Source: Oscillospiraceae bacterium (lineage in GTDB: Bacteria > Bacillota > Clostridia > Oscillospirales > JAAYXM01). From it: a stretch of DNA of 39,039 nt. This document shows, in pieces, positions 26,589-34,330 of this stretch. The stretch lies in contig JAFYPW010000063.1 in assembly GCA_017559985.1 (NCBI GenBank), positions 1 to 39,039 on the forward strand. The letters are read 5' to 3'. How positions within the stretch are numbered: position 1 is the first letter of the stretch; each line of letters starts with the position of its first letter. The translations under genes and the position numbers were made by a program. The notes below the pieces were generated by a model that did not search any database, had not been told where the DNA came from, and worked only from the letters and a program-made list of their open reading frames with translations.

Positions 26589-28379
26589 TTATTCGTCTGT
26601 CTTTGTTATCGCGATGTTAAGGTCAGAAAGCTGAACGTCTTCGACAAAGTCGGGGGACGCCATCATAATCTCCGATGCGTTCTGAACCTTCGGGAAGGCG
26701 ATAACGTCGCGGATGTTGTCAGTTCCTGCAAGGAGCATAACAAGGCGGTCAAGACCGAACGCAAGTCCGCCGTGGGGCGGTGCACCGTAGGAAAATGCTT
26801 CTATCATATGGCCGAAGCGGTCGTTTGCTGCCTCTTTTGTAAAGCCGAGCGCCTCAAACATCTTCTCCTGCAAGTCAGACGAGTGAATACGGATAGAGCC
26901 GCCGCCTGCCTCGTTGCCGTTGATGACAAGGTCATATGCCTTTGCGCGTGCATTCTTCGGGTCGGTCATCATAGTCTCGACGTCCTCGTCCATCGGAGCG
27001 GTGAACGGGTGGTGCTTTGCGACATAGCGGTTTTCTTCCTCGTCATACTCAAAGAGCGGGAATTCGACAATCCAGAAGATGTCGTAGCGGTCGGGGTCGA
27101 TAACGTCAAGGCGCTTTGCACACTCGCAGCGAAGCGCGCCGAGAGATGCGAAGACAACGTCGTCGTTTCCGTCGGCAACAACGAAGATAACGTCGCCGTT
27201 CTTTGCCTCTGCGCGGTCAATGATGGCGCGCACCTCGTCCTCTGTAAGGAACTTTGCAAAGCTAGATGACACCGTGCCGTCGTCTGCAAGTTTAAGCCAT
27301 GCAAGGCCTTTTGCGCGGTAGGTTTTAACCCACTCTGCAAGACCGTCAATTTCCTTTCGTGCAAACTTCGCGCCGCCGTCGACCTTGATCATACGGACGC
27401 TGCCGCCTGCCTCGACTGCACCGGAGAACACCTTGAACTCGCATTTTTCCGCGATGTCGGAGATGTTCTGAATTTCAAAGCCGAAGCGCGTGTCGGGCTT
27501 GTCCGAGCCGAAGCGCTCCATAGCTTCGCGGTAAGGCATTCTTTTGAGCGGAAGCTCAATCTTCTTGCCGAGGATTTTTTCAAAGAGCGTTGCGATAAAG
27601 CCCTCGTTTACACTTATAACGTCGTCAACGTCTGCAAAGCTCATTTCAAGGTCAATCTGCGTAAATTCCGGCTGACGGTCTGCGCGGAGGTCCTCGTCGC
27701 GGAAGCAGCGCGCAATCTGCATATAGCGGTCAAAGCCCGCGAGCATTAAAAGCTGCTTATACTGCTGGGGCGACTGCGGAAGCGCATAGAACTTACCGGG
27801 GTGAACGCGGCTCGGAACGAGATAGTCACGCGCGCCCTCGGGGGTGGACTTTGTGAGAATCGGCGTTTCAATCTCAAAGAAGCCGTTTTCGTCGTAATAG
27901 TCGCGCGCAATCTTCGTTATGCGGTGGCGGAGCGCCAAAAATCTCTGCATATCGGGACGGCGCAGGTCAAGATAGCGGTATTTAAGACGGAGAACGTCGT
28001 TAACGTCGCTGTCTTCAACAATCTCAAACGGAGTTGTCGCTGCCTTTGAGAGGATTCTCATCTCACTTGCAAAAACCTCAACCGCGCCTGTCGGTATGCG
28101 GTCGGTAATTGCGCCCTCGCCGCGGCTTCTTACCTTGCCGCGGATTGTGAGAACGAACTCGCTTCTGACGGTGAACGCCTTTTTAAAAAGCTCTGCGTTT
28201 TCCGCCTCGTCAAAGGTGCACTGGATTATTCCGCTTCTGTCGCGCAGGTCAACGAATATAAGACCGCCGAGGTTTCTTGCGCGCTGAACCCAGCCGCAGA
28301 CGGTAACCTCACGGCCGATATCTCCCTCACGGAGAGTTCCGCAATAGTCGGTTCTTTTCATTCCCGTAATGTTTTCCAT
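26589..28379 (-). CDS. aspS: Aspartate--tRNA ligase
   Basis: AspRS charges tRNA-Asp. The 596-residue protein has the anticodon-binding OB fold (1-110; VCGWVQRARNLGGLIFVDLRDRSG), class II motif 2 (FRDEDLRADRQPEFTQIDLEMSF near 220) and motif 3 (GGLAFGLDRLVMLL near 540), and the bacterial GAD insertion domain (about 290-420). At the position where many non-discriminating enzymes have His (xHGG) this protein has Leu (NLGG), hinting at a discriminating enzyme; that is only a hint. The ATG overlaps the hisS stop (TAATG), so the pair is translationally coupled. Confidence 0.97.
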   Translation of the reverse strand: MENITGMKRTDYCGTLREGDIGREVTVCGWVQRARNLGGLIFVDLRDRSGIIQCTFDEAENAELFKKAFTVRSEFVLTIRGKVRSRGEGAITDRIPTGAVEVFASEMRILSKAATTPFEIVEDSDVNDVLRLKYRYLDLRRPDMQRFLALRHRITKIARDYYDENGFFEIETPILTKSTPEGARDYLVPSRVHPGKFYALPQSPQQYKQLLMLAGFDRYMQIARCFRDEDLRADRQPEFTQIDLEMSFADVDDVISVNEGFIATLFEKILGKKIELPLKRMPYREAMERFGSDKPDTRFGFEIQNISDIAEKCEFKVFSGAVEAGGSVRMIKVDGGAKFARKEIDGLAEWVKTYRAKGLAWLKLADDGTVSSSFAKFLTEDEVRAIIDRAEAKNGDVIFVVADGNDDVVFASLGALRCECAKRLDVIDPDRYDIFWIVEFPLFEYDEEENRYVAKHHPFTAPMDEDVETMMTDPKNARAKAYDLVINGNEAGGGSIRIHSSDLQEKMFEALGFTKEAANDRFGHMIEAFSYGAPPHGGLAFGLDRLVMLLAGTDNIRDVIAFPKVQNASEIMMASPDFVEDVQLSDLNIAITKTDE

Positions 28380-29647
28380 TATTTCAAGCCTCCAATCAGA
28401 GCTTTTATTTCGTCAGCTGAAAGCGCACATTCGCGCATTTCGCCGCTTTCCATATCCTTTATGTTTGCCTTACCCTCCGAAAGCTCGTTTCCGCCGATAA
28501 CAACGCAGAATTTTGCGCCGAGCTTTGAGGCATATTTCATCTGCGCTTTGAGCGAGCGGCAGGTCGTGTCGCGCTCAGCGGCAACGCCGAGTGCACGAAG
28601 CTCCCAGACAAGCTTGTGTGAGAAAATCTCCGCGTCGGCTTCGGCATATGCAACGAAGATGTCCGGAGAAATTCTGCCGCCGGGAAGCTTTCCCTCCGCT
28701 TCGAGCGTCAGCATAAGGCGCTCTATTCCGCAGCCAAAGCCAAGTCCCGGAGTTTCGGGGCCGCCAAGGCTCTCTACAAGGCCGTTATACCGTCCGCCGC
28801 CGAGCACCGTTGACTGTGCTCCGAGTTTGCCCGAAACAAACTCGAACACGGTGTTCGTGTAGTAGTCAAGCCCGCGCACGAGCATCGGGTCAAGTGTGTA
28901 TTTTATGCCTATCTCATCAAGGCAGGTTTTAAGCTTTTCAAAGTGGTCGCGGCAGGAGTCGCAGAGAAAATCAACAATCTTCGGCGCATCCTTTGAAATT
29001 CTCTTGCAGATTTCGCTCTTGCAGTCGAGAATTCGCATCGGATTGCGGGAGAGGCGGTCGTTGCAGGTCTCGCAGAGCTCGCCTGTCTTTGTGCTGAAAT
29101 ATTCCGTCAGCGCCGCGTGGTAGTTTTTTCTGCACTCGCGGCAGCCGCATGAGTTTAAGTGAAGCTCGGTGTCCGTAATGCCAAGCTCGGAGAGGAGCGT
29201 TGCACCCAGTGAGATTACCTCAGCATCTGCCGTTGCGTCCGCCGCACCAAAGCACTCAACACCGAACTGGTGATGCTCGCGAAGTCTTCCCGCCTGGGGT
29301 TTTTCGTAGCGGAAGTTCGGCGCGATGTAGTAAACTTTGAGCGGGAGGCCCTTTGCGTGGAGCGAGTGCTCTATAAAGCTTCGCACAACACTTGCCGTGC
29401 CCTCGGGACGGAGCGCGATGTGGCGGTCACCCTTGTCGTAGAAGTCGTACATCTCCTTCTGCACAACGTCTGTCGTGTCGCCCACGCCGCGGTCAAAGAG
29501 CGCAACCTCTTCAAACGTCGGAAAGCGGATTTCAGAAAAGCCGAAGCGGTGAGCAAGGCTTCTCAGTTTTTCTTCAAGTATCTGCCATGAGCGCGATTCC
29601 TCGGGGAGAACGTCACGAGTTCCGCGCGGAGCTGTAATCTTTTCCAT
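28379..29647 (-). CDS. hisS: Histidine--tRNA ligase
   Basis: HisRS charges tRNA-His. The 422-residue length is normal. Visible motifs are RGTRDVLPEES at the start, class II motif 2 FRYEKPQAGRLREHHQFGVE (near 113), the histidine-A motif LVRGLDYYTNTVFEF (near 258), GGGRYNGLVESLGG and GFGCGIERL (motif 3). A cysteine-rich insert between about 167 and 235 (CGCRECR, CETC, CKSEICKR, CDSC) fits a structural metal site often seen in Firmicute HisRS. It is transcribed from its own promoter with aspS downstream. No T-box leader fits in the short 5' region. Confidence 0.97.
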   Translation of the reverse strand: MEKITAPRGTRDVLPEESRSWQILEEKLRSLAHRFGFSEIRFPTFEEVALFDRGVGDTTDVVQKEMYDFYDKGDRHIALRPEGTASVVRSFIEHSLHAKGLPLKVYYIAPNFRYEKPQAGRLREHHQFGVECFGAADATADAEVISLGATLLSELGITDTELHLNSCGCRECRKNYHAALTEYFSTKTGELCETCNDRLSRNPMRILDCKSEICKRISKDAPKIVDFLCDSCRDHFEKLKTCLDEIGIKYTLDPMLVRGLDYYTNTVFEFVSGKLGAQSTVLGGGRYNGLVESLGGPETPGLGFGCGIERLMLTLEAEGKLPGGRISPDIFVAYAEADAEIFSHKLVWELRALGVAAERDTTCRSLKAQMKYASKLGAKFCVVIGGNELSEGKANIKDMESGEMRECALSADEIKALIGGLK

Positions 29648-29684
29648 TTATATCACTGCCTTTTGAATATACTATATCTAAAAA

Positions 29685-29713
29685 ATTTTATCGTATTTTG
29701 CCCAAAAAGTCAA
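29685..29713 (-). promoter_or_regulatory. hisS-aspS promoter
   Basis: On the minus strand, TTGACT (29713-29708), a 17-bp spacer and TAAAAT (29690-29685) lie 37 bp before the hisS ATG. The leader is too short for a T-box. Confidence 0.85.
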
Positions 29714-29740
29714 GAGTTTGAGCCGTTTTGCAAATTTTTC

Positions 29741-29770
29741 TTGACAAGGGATTTTCTGTCGTGCTATACT
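29741..29770 (+). promoter_or_regulatory. Promoter of the gntR-ABC operon
   Basis: A perfect TTGACA (29741-29746), an 18-bp spacer and TATACT (29765-29770) stand back to back with the hisS promoter. Confidence 0.9.
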
Positions 29771-29771
29771 A

Positions 29772-29796
29772 ACTGTACTAATACAAGTAATACAGT
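29772..29796. promoter_or_regulatory. YtrA/GntR-type operator overlapping the transcription start
   Basis: A 25-bp imperfect palindrome with perfect 6-bp outer arms ACTGTA (29772-29777) and TACAGT (29791-29796) and inner TACTAATAC...GTAATAC symmetry starts one base after the -10 box. It should block the promoter when bound and is the natural site for autoregulation by the GntR protein encoded just downstream. Confidence 0.75.
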
Positions 29797-29818
29797 TGGA
29801 GAACGGGGAGATGAGACT

Positions 29819-30199
29819 GTGATAAATCTTGATTTCAAAAGCGGGAAAACCATACATGAGCAGATAGAAGAGGGCATAAAAAGCCTTATAATCAGCGGTG
29901 TTCTTAAAAAAGACGAAAGACTTCCGAGTGTGCGCGAGCTTTCGCTTTCGCTTACGGTAAACCCCAACACGGTACAGCGGGCATACCGCGAGCTTGAAGC
30001 GGGCGGGTTTATCAGGAGCATCAAAGGAAAAGGAAACTTTGTTCTCGGAGCAGGCGGGAAAGACCGTGCGGACAAGGCGGAAAAGGCATATGAGCGCCTG
30101 TGTCGCGCCGTGCGCGAGCTTTCATTTCTCGGTGAGGAGAAGAAAGACATACTTTCCGCGATTGAGGAAATATACACGAAAAAGGAGGGCTCTTTATGA
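29819..30199 (+). CDS. GntR-family regulator, YtrA subfamily
   Basis: From the GTG at 29819 the protein has 126 residues: a GntR winged helix (about 5-72; IHEQIEEGIKSLIISGVLKKDERLPSVRELS, then NPNTVQRAYRELEAGGFI) and a short helical C-terminal tail, the size and layout of the YtrA subfamily. GGGGAG lies 8 nt before the GTG. The ATG at 29811 runs into a stop after three codons, and the longer frame from 29663 would cross the promoter, so both are rejected. YtrA-type regulators repress ABC operons and often respond to cell-envelope stress. The stop overlaps the ATPase start (ATGA). Confidence 0.9.
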   Translation: MINLDFKSGKTIHEQIEEGIKSLIISGVLKKDERLPSVRELSLSLTVNPNTVQRAYRELEAGGFIRSIKGKGNFVLGAGGKDRADKAEKAYERLCRAVRELSFLGEEKKDILSAIEEIYTKKEGSL

Positions 30200-31095
30200 T
30201 AAAGGTTACGGGTGTAACGAAATATTTTGACGATTTTAAAGTGCTTGACGATGTATCAATGCACGTCCGCCGCGGCACGATTTACGGGCTTGTCGGCCCG
30301 AACGGCGCGGGCAAGACAACGCTTATAAATCACATAAACGGCTGTCTTATCCCGAAGTCGGGAGAAATAAGTATTGCTGGCGAGCCTGTTTTTGAAAACG
30401 AGAGCATAAAGAAAAAAGTGCAGAACATCTCCGACGACTGGTTCTATTACAGCACATTTACCGTCCGAGAGATGGCGCAGTTCTACCGCGACATCTACCC
30501 CTCTTTTTCTTCCTCGCGCTATGAGGCGATAAAGGAGATTTTCAAGATAGACGAAAAGCGGCAGATAAGAAAGCTTTCAAAGGGAATGAAGAAGCAGGTC
30601 GCGTTCTGGCTTTCTCTCTCCGCGTGCCCCGAGGTGCTCATCCTCGACGAGCCGCTCGACGGGCTTGACCCCGTTATGCGAAAGCAGGTTTTAAGCCTTG
30701 TTATTGCCGACACTCTCGACCGCGAGATGACGGTGCTTGTGTCGTCGCACAACCTGCGCGAGCTTGAAGACATCTGCGACTGGGTGGGGATTATCCACAA
30801 CGGGCGGATGATACTCGAAAAAGAGCTTTCCGACCTCAAAGGCAGTGTCCACAAATATCAGCTTGTGCTTGACGAGGCAGCACGAAAGGCACTCTCGGAG
30901 GATAATAACATTCTCCATATATCCCACACAGGCTCGGTTTACAGCATAATCGTCCGCGGGGATGCAGACGAATGCACAAAACGCTTTTCCGTTTTGTCGC
31001 CCGTGCTTTGCGAGAGAATAAGCTTAACGCTTGAAGAGGTTTTCATTTATGAGTTGGGAGGGCTTGGATATGACTTTAAAAACATCATTGTTTAA
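30196..31095 (+). CDS. ABC transporter ATP-binding protein (YtrB-like)
   Basis: The 299-residue ATPase has Walker A GPNGAGKTT (34-42), the signature LSKGMKKQVAF (near 144), Walker B LILDEP and D-loop GLDP, and the switch His in SSHNL. The C-terminal 80 residues are variable. It overlaps the gntR stop by 4 nt and its own 3' end overlaps the permease start by 26 nt, so the three genes form one coupled operon. Homologous units are envelope-stress or lantibiotic-response exporters in some Firmicutes; the substrate here is unknown. Confidence 0.92.
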   Translation: MIKVTGVTKYFDDFKVLDDVSMHVRRGTIYGLVGPNGAGKTTLINHINGCLIPKSGEISIAGEPVFENESIKKKVQNISDDWFYYSTFTVREMAQFYRDIYPSFSSSRYEAIKEIFKIDEKRQIRKLSKGMKKQVAFWLSLSACPEVLILDEPLDGLDPVMRKQVLSLVIADTLDREMTVLVSSHNLRELEDICDWVGIIHNGRMILEKELSDLKGSVHKYQLVLDEAARKALSEDNNILHISHTGSVYSIIVRGDADECTKRFSVLSPVLCERISLTLEEVFIYELGGLGYDFKNIIV

Positions 31096-33130
31096 CCGCG
31101 GAATATATAAGTCCACAACGAAAAGATACATATGGGGCTTGGTTTTCTATTTCCTTGTTCTTTTTATGACAACCGTGCTTCCCATCCTCTTTTCCGGGGA
31201 CACGGAGAGTAAGCGGTATCTTCTCGCCGAGACGCCGCGCTCGCTCATTTTAGACGATGTTTATATCTACTTCCCTATGGTTTTCGCTCTTTTCGTGCCG
31301 ACGGTGACAGCGCTTCTGGTCTATCGGTTTGTCCATTCAAAAAAGTGTGCGGTTTTCTCCCACAGCCTGCCTGTTTCAAGGCGCGCAAACTACATAACAA
31401 CCGTGCTTTCCGCGCTTACGCTTATGTGCGCTCCGATAATTTTAAACGGCGCGATACTCTCGGTTATGTCGGTTTCGGGATATGGCGCGCTGTTTGATTT
31501 TTCATCGTGCCTTGTCTGGACGGGTGTTAACCTGCTCACCGTCTTTCTTATGTTCTCGGTCGCATCAGTTTCCGCGCACCTTACCGGAAACAGTTTTGCG
31601 ATGGTTGGGATAAATGTGCTTATCCACCTTATCGCAATAATCTTTGCGGCGGGCTTTTCAACACTTGCAAACACGTTCCTCTATGGCTACCACGAGGTAA
31701 ATGCGCTTATAAACCGTGCGGTTGAATGGAATTTCGCAGGCTTTATCACAAGCCTTGTAAGCCGATTGCGATATTTTCCCGAGGGCGTCATTTTCAGCGC
31801 GGGAAGACTTGTTATAATGCTTGTTTTTGCGCTTGTTTTATACATTGCGGCATACCTTCTCTATAAAAAACGCCGCATTGAAACGGCAGAGGATGTTGCG
31901 GCATACAGAATCCTAAACCCGATTTTCAAATATCTCCTCACAACCCTCGTCGCGCTCGGAACATTTGCGATTTTTGCAAATATGCTCGTCGACGGTGCGG
32001 CATTTCCGATTATAATAACGGTAATTCTTTCCTTCGTTGCATATTTTGCGTCTGAGATGGCGCTTAAAAAGAGCTTTAAGATCTGGCGCGCCTGGCGCGG
32101 GTACGCCGTGTTCGTGTTGGTGTTTGCCGCAGTCGTCTCCGCTTTTGCGTTCACAAGCTTTTTCGGGTATGAAACGAGAGTGCCCGAAGCGGATAATGTC
32201 AAAAGCTTTGCCGTTTATGAAAACGAATCGGGCGAGATTTCTGACCCGTTTGTTGAGGACACAGTCCTCACAGAATATCTTACGGAGAAGCACCGCACAT
32301 TTGCCGAGCGCGAGGATAAGGGAGTTGTGCGGACATACACACAAGAGAAACCGCGCGCTTTGTTTATAAAGTATAAGCTTAAAAACGGCGACTCTATGAC
32401 GCGCCGCTACTATATGAGCGAGCGGGAGTTTTGCGAGATTTTAGACCGCATGTATGAAAGCGAGAGCTATAAGCTGAAAAATACAGACATATTCTCGGAT
32501 GTAATTAAAAATATCCGCGACGTGCAGTTTAACAATGTCGATATTTCTGTTTCGGGAAAAGACGCCGAAGGCATTGTCGACGCCATCCGGCGCGACCTTC
32601 TCGCACTCAAATTCACCGAGAGCCGTATGGAAGGTGCTGCGTGGGAGACACGGCTTCATATTGAGTATGAAAGGGCGTACGGTGAGAGCGAGGAATATAA
32701 CCCGTATATGATACACACGATAAGCCAGAGAGTTAACGCAAACTATAAGAACACGCTTTCATACTTACAGGAAAAGGGGCTTTATGACAAGCTCTTCAAT
32801 GCAAACAACACTTCTCTTACCGTGTTGACTTATAAGCAGTGGCAGACCTTTGCCGATAAAGAAAAAGAGCTTCTTGAATTTGCATCGGGAGAGAAGATGA
32901 CGGTTGATGTCGGCGAGATGAGGATGATAGAAAACATCCCCGGCGCGGTGAAGATTACCGACGATGCGACAAAGCAGAAAATCCGCGAGTTTGTCCTCAA
33001 AACCCCTGTGAGGTATGTTCCCGACAAGGAATTTTCATACTTTGTCTGCACGGTAAACGAGGGCGGATATGTAGTCGCGATTGCTGCGTTCTATGAAGAC
33101 GGAGAAAAGCTCCTTGAACTTATAAAATAA
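31070..33130 (+). CDS. Large ABC permease with C-terminal soluble domain
   Basis: The 686-residue protein has about ten hydrophobic segments in its first 375 residues, including KYLLTTLVALGTFAIFANML and RGYAVFVLVFAAVVSAFAFTSFFG, followed by some 310 mostly hydrophilic residues (about 380-686) with no motif I know. The ATG at 31070 has GGGAGGG 7 nt upstream and lies inside the ATPase gene; the longer frame from 31031 is not supported. It is the membrane partner of the preceding ATPase. The large C-terminal part could be an external sensing or substrate-binding domain. A terminator follows. Confidence 0.85.
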   Translation: MTLKTSLFNRGIYKSTTKRYIWGLVFYFLVLFMTTVLPILFSGDTESKRYLLAETPRSLILDDVYIYFPMVFALFVPTVTALLVYRFVHSKKCAVFSHSLPVSRRANYITTVLSALTLMCAPIILNGAILSVMSVSGYGALFDFSSCLVWTGVNLLTVFLMFSVASVSAHLTGNSFAMVGINVLIHLIAIIFAAGFSTLANTFLYGYHEVNALINRAVEWNFAGFITSLVSRLRYFPEGVIFSAGRLVIMLVFALVLYIAAYLLYKKRRIETAEDVAAYRILNPIFKYLLTTLVALGTFAIFANMLVDGAAFPIIITVILSFVAYFASEMALKKSFKIWRAWRGYAVFVLVFAAVVSAFAFTSFFGYETRVPEADNVKSFAVYENESGEISDPFVEDTVLTEYLTEKHRTFAEREDKGVVRTYTQEKPRALFIKYKLKNGDSMTRRYYMSEREFCEILDRMYESESYKLKNTDIFSDVIKNIRDVQFNNVDISVSGKDAEGIVDAIRRDLLALKFTESRMEGAAWETRLHIEYERAYGESEEYNPYMIHTISQRVNANYKNTLSYLQEKGLYDKLFNANNTSLTVLTYKQWQTFADKEKELLEFASGEKMTVDVGEMRMIENIPGAVKITDDATKQKIREFVLKTPVRYVPDKEFSYFVCTVNEGGYVVAIAAFYEDGEKLLELIK

Positions 33131-33136
33131 AACAGG

Positions 33137-33167
33137 AAAAACGGAGTAGTAAAACTACTCCGTTTTT
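33137..33167. terminator. Bidirectional terminator between the ABC operon and the SLH gene
   Basis: A 14-bp stem AAAAACGGAGTAGT/ACTACTCCGTTTTT with a 3-nt loop and T-runs on both strands serves the two convergent units. Confidence 0.92.
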
Positions 33168-34237
33168 TATGCTCTTGAAAGTGCTATTGAGAAGCGGACA
33201 ATCATTGCCGAAAGCTCGGCTCGCGTTGTTGTTCCCTGCGGGGCTAAAAGTCCGTTTTTGCCTGAAATTATGCCCTCGCCGACGGCCCAGGACAAACCGG
33301 CCTTTGCAAACGCGGAAACGCTCTCCGCATCAGAAAAAGAGGAGAGGTCCGCACCCTTTTCAGAGTTCCCCGCAAGGCGGAACATAATCGTTGCAAGAGC
33401 CTCGCGCGAAACGGGGGCGTTTGGTGCAAACTCTGTTTTTGAAATGCCCGTAACAATGCCTTCACTTGCCGCCCAGGTGACGGCATCGCGGCACCAATCC
33501 TCCGTGACATCGGGGAAAAGGCAGTTTTCTTTAACCTTCGGGCTTCCCTTTGCGCGCCAGAGCGCCGTGACTATCTGCGCGCGGCTTGATGCCTCGTCCG
33601 GCTTAAAGTATACATTTTTGCCCTCCTCCGAAACGGAGAGGAGCCCGCTTGTGAGACACGCCTTTATGTGCTCCTGCGCCCAGTGCCCCGCGATATCGGA
33701 AACGGAAACGGTCTTGCCGTCTATCACCATATCAACCGTGGCTTTTGCAGGTGCCGGCTCAACATAGCCCTCGGGATAGCGCGTTGTGTAGTAGGTGGCG
33801 CGCCTTACCTGTGCTGCCGTGATTTTTCTTCCCCAGTGAACGCGTCCCTCCCAGTTTCCCTCACCGATGATTATGTAGTCGGAATGCTTTTCGAGGACAA
33901 CCGTGCTGTGCCCCGGAAGGCGCAGAATGTCGCCCACGCGAAGGTCTGAAATCTCAATCGGGTTGCCGCTTGTCGGGTAGATGTTGCGCGCGGGCAGATG
34001 ACCGAACGCCGCGTCGGAGAGGAGCATTGCAAAGCCCATACACGCGCTTGCGCCGCCGTATGTCCCGCCGTTCCATGAGTAATAATGTCTTCCCGACCAG
34101 GGCGTGCCCTCGGGGTATTTCGTCTTCATCGCAATTATTCTGTTATATGCTTCTGCCTGTGTGGGAACGTTTGTTGCAAAAGAAACGGAACAAACACACA
34201 CAAGCACCAAAGCCAGGCAAATAAGCTTTTTTATCAT
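33167..34237 (-). CDS. Secreted protein with papain-like N-terminal domain and three SLH domains
   Basis: The 356-residue protein has a signal peptide (1-21), a domain of about 130 residues (28-155) that looks like a CHAP/NlpC-like papain fold with Cys66 in GGASACMGFA and His110 in LPGHSTVVLEK as the likely catalytic pair, and three S-layer homology repeats (about 178-227, 239-288 and 299-350). SLH repeats tie proteins to cell-wall polymers, so it probably acts at the surface, perhaps cutting peptidoglycan or peptides; the substrate is not known. GGAGGAT precedes the ATG and a strong promoter lies just upstream. The gene is monocistronic. Confidence 0.85.
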   Translation of the reverse strand: MIKKLICLALVLVCVCSVSFATNVPTQAEAYNRIIAMKTKYPEGTPWSGRHYYSWNGGTYGGASACMGFAMLLSDAAFGHLPARNIYPTSGNPIEISDLRVGDILRLPGHSTVVLEKHSDYIIIGEGNWEGRVHWGRKITAAQVRRATYYTTRYPEGYVEPAPAKATVDMVIDGKTVSVSDIAGHWAQEHIKACLTSGLLSVSEEGKNVYFKPDEASSRAQIVTALWRAKGSPKVKENCLFPDVTEDWCRDAVTWAASEGIVTGISKTEFAPNAPVSREALATIMFRLAGNSEKGADLSSFSDAESVSAFAKAGLSWAVGEGIISGKNGLLAPQGTTTRAELSAMIVRFSIALSRA

Positions 34238-34261
34238 ACGCTTTTTATCCTCCGTGAGCGT

Positions 34262-34290
34262 ATTTTACCATAAAACCGCAATAAAGTCAA
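34262..34290 (-). promoter_or_regulatory. Promoter of the SLH protein gene
   Basis: On the minus strand, TTGACT (34290-34285), a 17-bp spacer and TAAAAT (34267-34262) lie 24 bp before the start. The -35 box abuts the U-tract of the pyr operon terminator. Confidence 0.85.
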
Positions 34291-34322
34291 AAAAACCCCG
34301 CTTCCAAAATACGGAAGCGGGG
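34288..34322 (-). terminator. pyr operon terminator
   Basis: A 10-bp GC-rich stem CCCCGCTTCC/GGAAGCGGGG (34296-34305/34313-34322) with a 7-nt loop is followed on the minus strand by a run of seven to eight U. It lies 8 bp after the pyrB stop. Confidence 0.95.
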
Positions 34323-34330
34323 AAATTTTC

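Noticed and set aside
29648-29740. T-box or other riboswitch ahead of hisS-aspS
   Set aside because: The leader after the predicted promoter is only about 30 nt, too short for a T-box, and no specifier or antiterminator structure is visible.
29811-29822. ATG at 29811 as the gntR start
   Set aside because: It meets a TGA after three codons; the GTG at 29819 in the conserved frame has a correctly spaced GGGGAG.
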